Shown: piece after piece, positions 56,403-64,000 of the stretch
How the letters are laid out: every line of letters begins with the position of its first letter
Position numbering within the stretch: position 1 is the stretch's first letter
Assembly: GCA_902651635.1 (NCBI GenBank)
Contig: CACRSC010000001.1
Coordinates: forward strand, 466,325 to 530,324
DNA: 64,000 nucleotides
From: Mastigamoeba balamuthi
Taxonomy: Eukaryota; Evosea; Mastigamoebida; Mastigamoebidae
Direction: 5' to 3'
The notes under the pieces: model-generated
The model's input: the letters and a program-made list of their open reading frames with translations, nothing else
Database searches by the model: none
Told to the model about the DNA's origin: nothing
Program-made: the position numbers and the translations under genes

Positions 56403-58117
56403 TCAGGCCCTGGCAGTCTGTTTCTTGGAGGCCCTGCGCCTCCAGTCGGGCTGAGAGGAGCCAGACGAGCACCCGCATTGCACCTGGTTGCCGCAGCCGT
56501 CGTCGTACACACCGCACGGCACACCGTCGCACACGTAGGCGTTGGGAGTGCAGGAGTTCGACTGCTGCGCCGCAGCACACTGGTTGTTCTGGCAAGTGTA
56601 CCCGTCGGAGCACATCCCGCACGCAACCACCCCGCCGCAGCCGTCCGACGCAGTGCCGCACTGCGCGTCAGCAGGGCACGCGTTCTGTGCGTCCATGGGG
56701 ACGCACTGACCGCTCCCGTGGCTGCTGCTCGCAGGCATGGGGCTCGCGCTGCCGCTCCCGCTCGGGACCCCACTGAAATCGAGCTGCTGGAGGAACACCG
56801 CTGGGTCCTCCATGATGCCGCAGCCCTCGGAGCCACGCTTGACGTACATGAAGCCCTTGCTGGTCGCCGAGTCGCCCTCGCCAGCCCAGCCCGCGGGCTG
56901 GACGCCCCACCAGTTTCCCCACGAGTTCTTAATGATCCAGGCCGGGATGCCGTCGACCGTCGTCCACCCCACCAGCACCACCGCGTGGTTGACGTTGTCC
57001 TGGCACGTCCCGTCGCCCGTGGACAGCACGCCCGCCGAGTAGTGGCTCATCATCTGGGCGCCGCTGAGCGTGACGCCGAGGGGGCCGTAGCGCATGACGG
57101 CGCTCATGATCTGCGACTCGTCGTCCCAGCCGACGGCGTTGAACGACACGACCCTGACGACGCCGTTGCTCTGCTCCCTGCAGTGACCGTTCCTTGCCGT
57201 ATAGGGGTACGCGCTCTCGAGCATGGCCCTGTGCTGCGAGAGGTAGCCAAACGCCTCGTCGTAGTTGCCACCCTGGCACCCGGTGCCCTGGCCCAGATCC
57301 GTCTCCGCGCAGTCGACGAGCTGCTGCGTCGAGAACTGCATGGTCTGGTCCGTTGCGATCTTGTATGCCGCCTCCAGCACGCCCATCGACGCGAATGACC
57401 TGCAGGTGCGGCGGTGCCGGTGGGGTCAGCGTTTGTCCGTTGATGCGATTTGAGAGAAAAAGGCAGGCAGAGAGAGGCCTGGTGATGTCGCACGCACCAG
57501 CACGACCCGCAGTGGCCCTGGCTGCGGACTGGGGTGACACTCGGGGCAAAGTACGAGTCAGGGATGTCAGCCCTCCTGAGGCGGTCGCTCTCCGAGAGGT
57601 TTCCGACGCGAGGGGTGGGCCTGACGGCACCAGAGTGCAGCACAGAGAACTCGTCGGGGGTCAGGTCCGAGAACCTGTTGATCGCGAACTTGGCGTGCCC
57701 CAGGCGGTTCATACGCTGCACCGCGTCTACGTTCTGCTGGAACACCACGAACCTCGCCGCGTCTGAGGAGCGGCGGCGATGGCGGTGAGAGCTGAAAGGC
57801 GTCGACGGGCGTTCCAGGAAGAGTGCGGGAAGCACCTTCCGAGACGGTGTACTCCTTGCCGTACTTGCTCTTGAACTCCCTCTGTGGAAGGGGGCGTCAG
57901 CGTGGGTGTCGCCGCGAGACCAGCGATGCGGGATGTGCGAGACACGAGACAGAGCTCGCGCTCTCTGTCACGAGGTTCTGTTCTTGCGAGGGGGCAACGA
58001 AAAAAGACCTGCGGGGAAAAAACGAAGGAAAAACAATGGGGGTCGTACCCATTGACAGCGGATGTCACACGCCAGCCCCAGCGCAGCCAGCGCTATCACA
58101 ACGCATGCGGTCCTCAT
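56403..58117 (-). CDS. Cathepsin L-like cysteine peptidase with Cys-rich tail, copy 2
   Basis: Four exons (58117-58049, 57881-57836, 57762-57498, 57399-56403) give 458 residues. The exon lengths 69, 46 and 265 equal those of copy 1. The signal peptide is MRTACVVIALAALGLAC, followed by an I29 propeptide and a mature start PDSYFAPSVTPVRSQG. The catalytic Cys (GHCGSCW), His (NHAVVLVGW) and Asn (IIKNSWGNWWG) are all present. The tail carries two Cys clusters, as in copy 1 (DGCGGVVACGMC, YDDGCGNQVQCGC), and ends with a basic stretch. The tail is a small disulfide module of unknown binding role. Both copies probably act in the digestive vacuole. Confidence 0.93.
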
Positions 58118-58731
58118 GGCGAAGGTGTGTTTGAGTGATATGAACAACAAAAGAACGCCCACGAATGGGGCGTTTAACCGCCTTTTAACAGACACAGATT
58201 TCCAAGTGACGTGAGTGCACCTGCGTCAGCACCGGTTGGTGCATGTCGGTTGTGCAGTACTATCCGGAGGGGGTGCGGTAGATCTGTTTGCTGTTGTCCC
58301 GCGTTCGGGCGTTTGGCGGGATCTCACCTCAACATGAAAGCTGGGTGAATCGCTGAGAAGACACCGGGGGGTGTCAAGGTTCCTCGGGCATGGTGAGCAG
58401 GCGCGGGGATTTTCCAATAACGGCTGGGAGGGTGGGGGGGTGGTGAACGGGGTCAGCGGGGTACAGCTGATTCTCCCTTCCCCCCTCCCCTGTGTCCGTT
58501 CCAGCTGCAGAGGAAGAGGCAGCTCGGCAGACACCTCTTCCTTCTGTGTTCTGTGGGCTCTGTCTGTGGTTGGTGACATTCGTGTGTGGGCGACTGGGTA
58601 GTCGCGTTGGGGGCCTAGCGAGTTGTGCCGTGGTGTGTACGTTGTCTGCGACAGGTCGGATGTGAGCGTCCGTGTCTAATAGTATAGGGAGGGGGGGCGG
58701 CTCCTGGCGGGCACATGGGTGCGCAGGCAGT
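58118..58731. other. Intergenic region
   Basis: About 610 bp, with G-rich runs near 58430. No gene is supported. Confidence 0.55.
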
Positions 58732-60227
58732 CTAGAGCCAGCTCTTATCCGCAGAGAAGAGGACGTCCTTGCACTTGTGGATGTACATCTGCTTGAGCGA
58801 CTCCCGGGCGGGCGTGAAGTACTGGCGCGGGTCGTACTGGTCCGGATGCTCGTCCATGTGCTGCAGAGAGAAGCCGCAAATGCCCTTCAGTCAGACAAAC
58901 CCAAACGTGTTCCACGCCTGCGTGCCTTGCGGATCGCGGCTGTCATGGCGAGGCGGCCGTCGCTGTCGATGTTGACCTTGCAGACCGCGCTCTTGACGGC
59001 CAGCGCGATCTGGTCCTCGGGGATCCCGATGGCGTTGTCGATGTGGCCCCCGTGCTCGTTGATCGTCACGACGTGCTCGGGCGGCACCGACGACGACCCG
59101 TGCAGGACGATGGGGAACCCCGGCAGCCGCGCGGCGATCTCGTGGAGGATGTCGATGCGCAGCTGGGGAATCTGCCCGACCTTGAACTTGAACGCCCCGT
59201 GCGACGTCCCGATCGATATCGCCAGCGAGTCGACCCCCGTGCGCTTGACAAACTCGACGGCCTGGTCGGGCTTCGTGTAGCTGCTGCTCTCGGCCGAGAC
59301 GTCGTCCTCCACCCCGGCGAGGACCCCCAGCTCTCCCTCGACCGTCACGTCGTACTTGTGCGCGTAGTCGACGACCTTCTTGGTCAGCGCGATGTTCTCT
59401 GCGGGCCGCCCGTGAGTCCGGCCGGCAGCGTGTGCGCGCGTGCCTGCGAAGGGGAGGTGCGAGCCGTCGATCATGACGTTGGAGAACCCCGAGTCCACGC
59501 AGGCCGCGCAGAGCTCGTACGAGTCTCCGTGGTCGAGGTTCAGCGCAATCGGGATGCCCGACCCGTCCTGCGAGAGCTCGCGGGAGTACTCGACTGCCCC
59601 CTGGGCCATGAACTTCAGCAGCGTCTGGTTCGCGTACTGTTCAGGTGGTCCTGCGTGAGCACAGCGGGAGCGGAGCTGCGGGTGCGTGTGTGCGGCGAGG
59701 CGAGTACGTTGCGAGCCCCCTTGGAGACCTGCAGGATGACAGGCGACCTGCACTCGACGCACGCCATGATGATGGCTTGCAGCTGCTCCATGTTGTTCTG
59801 CGGTCCGGTTGGTGTCAGATGCGTGAGAACCGGAAGGGGAGGGGGTGAGCGGTGATCACAAAGTTGAACGCCGGGACAGCGAATCCGCCATCGACGGCCA
59901 GGGAGAACATCTTGCGCGTGTTGAACAGTCCGAGAGTCTTGTACGACACCTGCGGCGGGAGACGCGGTGTCAGCGAACCCGGCACGATTCTCCCGGGGAG
60001 CCAAAAATAGCACACGCGGAGTTGCCTCTCCCGAATCGCACCCTCGAGCTGTTCTCGGCAGCCGGAGCGGACGCCTGGGGTGGGGCGGCCTTGGGCACGG
60101 CAGCCGGGGCCGAGGCCGGTGCTGGTGCCGGTTTCGCGGGTGAATCGTGGGATTCGGGAGCCTTGGAGGGCTGCGACGACGGAGCGGGCTGCTCAAGGGT
60201 CTTCTTCTTGGACATCTGGATCCCCAT
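58732..60227 (-). CDS. Class II fructose-bisphosphate aldolase
   Basis: Six exons (60227-60042, 59949-59860, 59797-59708, 59636-59444, 59398-58926, 58860-58732) give 386 residues. A 60-residue Pro/Ala/Ser-rich N-terminal extension precedes the TIM barrel, which begins VSYKTLGLFNTRKM. Zinc-site motifs are LNLDHGDSYE, EGELGVLAG, ISIGTSHGAFKF and LHGSSSVPPE. The C-terminus reads HPDQYDPRQYFTPARE. The LDHGDS form groups it with the class II type seen in Giardia and many bacteria, not the class I enzyme of animals and plants. It splits fructose 1,6-bisphosphate in glycolysis. Two introns (59399-59443 and 58861-58925) use GCACGC donors. The start could also be 12 bases further in (MSKKK). Confidence 0.94.
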
Positions 60228-60783
60228 CTCCGAGGCTGTGTGCGGCTGCCACCGTTGTTCCACAAGGGGGTGACCTGTGCAGGGGGTGCCAGCGAGGTTC
60301 AAACTAAGAGGGAAATGAAGGAGATTCGCGGCGAATCTGTTCATGTCATGTGCACATGGGTTCATGGGAAAACACGGTTGCCGTCACCGCTCAAACAGAA
60401 GGCGATTGATGCCTTCTCATGCGAGAACTATGCTTTGAAGAAGCAATGTGGAAATTGGACGCAAATGTAAGGACGTAATGTATGGAACAGATGAACAGCG
60501 AAAATGATTAATTTGTCGCGCTGAGACGGGGGAACGAACTACTTGGTGGAGTGTTCAGAGTTATTCGGGGGGGTCCGTTGTCCCGATGAAGGCAATCCGA
60601 CAGGCACTGGCCACTAAGGGGGGTTTGCTGGGTGGTGTGGGAGGAGTGTGTTAACTTGTCTAGAAGCGTCACTTTGTTCTCAATGAGTGTCTCTGCACAG
60701 ACCGCCCGTGACCTGCAGTGATGCGCGGCGACCGATCCCCCGATGACCGCGCACGCAAGCAGCAGGTGTTGGGGTGCGGGGGG
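60228..60783. other. Intergenic region
   Basis: About 555 bp between two minus-strand genes. It should hold the aldolase promoter; nothing else is supported. Confidence 0.55.
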
Positions 60784-63163
60784 TCAGCCTGTGCACTCGA
60801 CCAACGGGGGGGAGGCGTGTTGTAGCTCCGACGCACGTGAGGGCTGTGGGTTCTGCTTTGTCGCGCGCTTGCTCTCGCTCGGCGCCGCCGTCCTGCCTCT
60901 CGCCATCGCCTCGGTGGGCTTGGGCGTCTTGAACCTCCCGTTCCGCTGCGACCTCGCCTGCTGCGCGGCCTTCTTCCTCCGCCGCGCCTCGAGGAGGTCC
61001 GAGCGCGCCCTCCCGCGCGCCTTGGCCTCCGAGGGCCCCTCCTGGCGCTCTCTGGGCGAGAGGTCGCTCGACGTGCCGTTCTCCGAGTCCGCGCCCGCCG
61101 AAGGCTGCGACGGGCTCCTGCACCCTGTGCTCGAGCGCGACGGCCGCGTTCTCCTGCCCGTGAGCAGCTCGTACTCCCTGCGCTCCTGCTGCACCAGCAC
61201 CGACTTGAGCCGTTCAGCTGCACGGGAGGGCGGTGTGAGCACCGGCTGCATAACGCAGATGGAGGAGAGCTGAGGACCCGAGGGGGAGGGTCGTACCTAC
61301 GCTGCGCAGCTTGGTCATGTACTGCTCCTGGCTGAGCAGGTGCAGCGCCTCAAACCGCTTGTCCGAGAGGTCCTCGAGCTCGGGCTCCGTCTCGGCCGCG
61401 AGCGTCCGCGAGGGCGTCTGCGGCGGCAGCAGGTGCCAGTCCCTCGGGTCGATGCCCTCGGGCGCTGCCGGCGTCAGCGTCTGGTCGTAGTCGGCCACGA
61501 GGCGGAACGACGGCGTCAGTATCGGCCGCGCGGGGCCGCACGGCAGCACGGGCGCCGCGCCGAGGTGCGTCATCACGACGGCCTCGAGCCCAGGGCTCTC
61601 GGGGTCCGTGTGCCGCCTGCGCTTGCGTGGCGCGGCCTGCACCTCCTCCTCGCCCTCCTTGTGCTTGCCGCTGCCGCTGGCGCTGCCGCCGCCGCTGGCC
61701 CTCCTGTGCGCCGCTGGCTCTGCTCTGCCCCGCACTTTGCGCGGTGCGGGCGCGAGGCTGCCCGTACGGCGCCGGAGGCACGAGGCGCAGCGGCAGATGC
61801 GGCGGCAGTAGGCGCAGACGTAGGCGTAGGGCCCGCACGTCGCGCCGTCGTCGTAGTGGTGCAGCCGGATGCAGCGGTCGCAGAACGAGCGGGCGCACTG
61901 GCGGCACGTGATGAACCGCGGGTTCCTGTTGTGGCACTGGTGGCAGTTGCGCTCGTCCCTGTCCTCCTCCCTGCCCGCGGCCCTGCTGCACTCCATCTCG
62001 TACGCGCGCAGCTGCCTGCACTGCGGCACCGCCGACGACTTGGCCCACCGCAGGCCCTCGCCCGCCGTCTCGACGAGGTACTCGATCGCGCCGTCGTGCA
62101 CGCGCTTGTGCCGCACCTCCACGACGCTCTTGGCCGCCAGCGCGCTGCCCGTGAACTCGGGCGCCGCCGGCAGCTCCGCGTCGGGGCGCGGCGGCCTGCC
62201 GCTGCTGCTGCGCCGCCTGGCCTCGCCCGCGGACCACTCCGAGGCCTCCTCGCCCGCGTCCGCCATCTCAGCGTCCGACGACGCGGAAGAGCCGACGCCG
62301 CTGCTCTCGTCGCCGCTGCCGTCGTCGTCCTCGTCCTCGTCGTTTTGCTCCGCGTCGTCCTCGTCTTCGTCCGATTCCGAGGATGAGCTCAGCGCTGCCG
62401 CCTCTTCGGGGGCCTTGGCGCTGGCCTGCTGTGGCTTTCTGGGTGCCACGCGCAGCGTCCACACCCACCTGGTCTTCCCTGGGCACGAAATCCTGCTTCT
62501 TTAGTGCCGGCGCGGCGACGTTTGGCGAACGAACGGGCGCGCCAAGATAAATATTGCCTCCCCAATCCCGCCCCCGGCGCCCGCCCGTAGAACGCAACAA
62601 CGGCGATGCATACTGGCTTGGTCGCGGACGTGGAGGAACAGGTCGTGTCTGCCGGCAAGCGAGTTGGACACTCCGGCCTTGATCGCCGCCTCCGAGGGCT
62701 TGCGCACGCCGCAGTCGGGGAACACGTCGCTGAGGTGCGCGCTGGCCCAGTCCACGACCTCCTGCGTGTCCATCGGCCCCACGTTCAGCAGCGCCGCCCC
62801 CGCTATCTCGGCCCTGCGCGCCCACACCCGCCCGCCGCGTCATGAGCGCCGCGCCACCCCCCGAGGGGGGTCCAGAGGCTGGGTGAGGGGGGTGGGGTGG
62901 CGGCTCGCCATGAGGACTTGCGCGTGTGCTCGAAGTACGGGGCGGCGGCGTCGGGGCCGCACTTGGTGCAGAGCACCGCGTAGTCCTTGTCAAAGGGCGC
63001 CGGCTCCACGCAGCCTGCCCCGCCGCGAGTGTAAGGGCCGCCGGGCAAATGGAAGGGGGAATGGAACGTTGAACGTTTTTCCAAGTGGCAACAAACCACC
63101 AAAAGGGGAGGGGGGGGGGTAGGGGCCACCAAAGCAGCGCGGCACTGCCGTGCGTTCGTGCAT
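60784..63163 (-). CDS. Chromo-like and CDCA7-type (4CXXC-R1) zinc-finger nuclear protein
   Basis: Proposed exons are 63163-63130, 63014-62918, 62813-62614, 62478-61297 and 61217-60784, about 648 residues. The first part has four paired cysteines (CFGCVEPAPF, LCTKCGPDA) and a helical domain (EVVDWASAHLSDVFPDCGVR). After a long acidic stretch comes a chromodomain-like segment (VVEVRHKRV, EYLVETAGEGLRWAKS). The zinc-binding R1 domain follows: NCHQCHNRNPRFITCRQCAR, FCDRCIRLHH and CAYCRRICRCASCLRR. This domain is known from CDCA7, which reads hemimethylated DNA and recruits HELLS, and from related plant proteins. The basic C-terminus suits chromatin. The first exon is the least certain; splicing elsewhere is in frame throughout. 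Confidence 0.72.
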
Positions 63164-63873
63164 GCGTGGCAGGGGAGGGTGCGAAACGGGCGAGAAACGT
63201 GGCAGAGGCGGCGCGTACGGAGGGAAACCGGCGCAAGACACGAAGTGCACCGCAGGGTGCACTCGCGCGCGGAGCCCTGCGCGCTCCTGCGCACGTGCGC
63301 TGGCCCTGCACCGCCGTCCGCAGCGACCGCTGACGCGCACCCTTGAGCCTCCGTCGTGGTAGCTGCCCGCCGGTGGTGACGCCGCGCCACCCCAATAAAC
63401 GCCCCCGGGGTTATTGACGTGTCGAGGAGGGCAGGGCGCGCGCAATTTATCTACCGGAATTCGGGGGGAGCGCGCTCGGGCGAGGGGAGGGGCCACTGAC
63501 GGTATTTGGCGGCGAGTATGACTATCGCAGAGGTGCGACGACGGCGGGTCGTGCGGGGGGGCCAGAGAAGGCCCAGATTAAAAAGCGCTATCACCAGAAA
63601 AGAAGGGCTGGCGGAGAAAAAACACAAAAGCGGCGCCAAAATCAAAAGATATCCGGCAGATCTCCCGGGGAAGGGAGTATCTTCGCCTCGAAGGAGCCCA
63701 GGAGGCACGCCAGTGGTCCTTGCAGACCAGCGGGAGCGTGCACGGAGCCTCTGGAAGGCGAATGATCAGTAGAACACCTCGGACCGCCCCAGGAGACAAG
63801 AAGATCCGCAAATCAGGGCGATGACGCCATCTTGCTTTTTACGCACCTTGTGCACACCAAGGCCGGGCGCACG
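63164..63873. promoter_or_regulatory. Divergent upstream region
   Basis: About 710 bp between the zinc-finger gene and the Pol I subunit gene. It may contain an additional 5' exon of the zinc-finger gene: a Cys-containing minus-strand frame (RECTLRCTSC) lies near 63250. Otherwise nothing is supported. Confidence 0.4.
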
Positions 63874-64000
63874 ATGGCGAGCAGGAAGAAGTCGGCGGCC
63901 AGCGAGGCGGCGGCGGCGGCAGCGCCGGACGCCACGGCGGAGGAGTACGCGCGCGTCCGCGAGCTCGTGGACCCGCACGTCAAGTCGTTCAACTTCTTCC
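63874..64000 (+). CDS. RNA polymerase I second-largest subunit, N-terminal fragment
   Basis: Only the first 42 codons are inside the window. The start MASRKKSAASEAAAAAA is followed by EEYARVRELVDPHVKSFNFF. The LVxPHVxSFNFF beginning is typical of the RPA2/RPA135 beta-like subunit, where it opens the protrusion domain. Pol II and III paralogues begin differently. The rest lies beyond the right edge, so the assignment rests on a short match. Confidence 0.65.
   Translation, partial: MASRKKSAASEAAAAAAPDATAEEYARVRELVDPHVKSFNFF

Overview
The window is nuclear DNA of a unicellular eukaryote. It is GC-rich, has short spliceosomal introns, and carries mostly single-copy housekeeping genes on both strands. 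I cannot name the organism. A TPLATE-like gene (TSET trafficking complex, absent from animals and fungi) points away from opisthokonts. A class II aldolase and integrin-type FG-GAP repeats fit a free-living protist. Genes were read by joining exons at conserved protein frames. Most introns are GT-AG, often with GTGCGC donors, but several well-supported ones start with GC, typically GCACGC.

Left part (1-24 kb): the C-terminal part of a LamG/discoidin-like membrane protein; a papain-family peptidase fused to a VMO-I domain (-); tRNA-Phe; pirin; a DXD glycosyltransferase (-); a small coiled-coil gene; a TopBP1/Rad4-like BRCT protein (-); a TPLATE homologue (-); succinate dehydrogenase flavoprotein; an UNC-93-like transporter; a CNNM/CorC-type protein; and a sugar transporter.

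Middle (24-30 kb): an AT-richer island poor in host genes. It contains an assembly N flanked by a 147-bp direct repeat, decayed coding-like sequence, and a 2.2-kb DNA transposon with about 36-bp terminal inverted repeats, a piggyBac-like DDE transposase and a SAP domain.

Right part (30-64 kb): a chorein-N bridge-like lipid transfer protein (-); a disordered polyQ/RGG protein (-); V-ATPase subunit d; a compact PHAX-type RNA-binding protein; an AGPAT-type acyltransferase (-); phosphopantetheine adenylyltransferase; a 1,660-residue integrin-alpha-like receptor whose cytoplasmic tail resembles a PARP catalytic domain (-); a RIX1/PELP1-like protein; a legumain-family protein that has lost both catalytic residues (-); two tandem cathepsins with Cys-rich tails (-); class II fructose-bisphosphate aldolase (-); a chromo-like plus CDCA7-type zinc-finger protein (-); and the first codons of the RNA polymerase I second-largest subunit.

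The genes do not form one pathway. The only functional cluster is the run of lysosomal-type cysteine peptidase genes at 52.3-58.1 kb, with a related cathepsin at 3-5 kb. The most unusual items are the FG-GAP/PARP-like receptor, the pseudo-legumain, the cathepsin/VMO-I fusion and the GC-AG introns.
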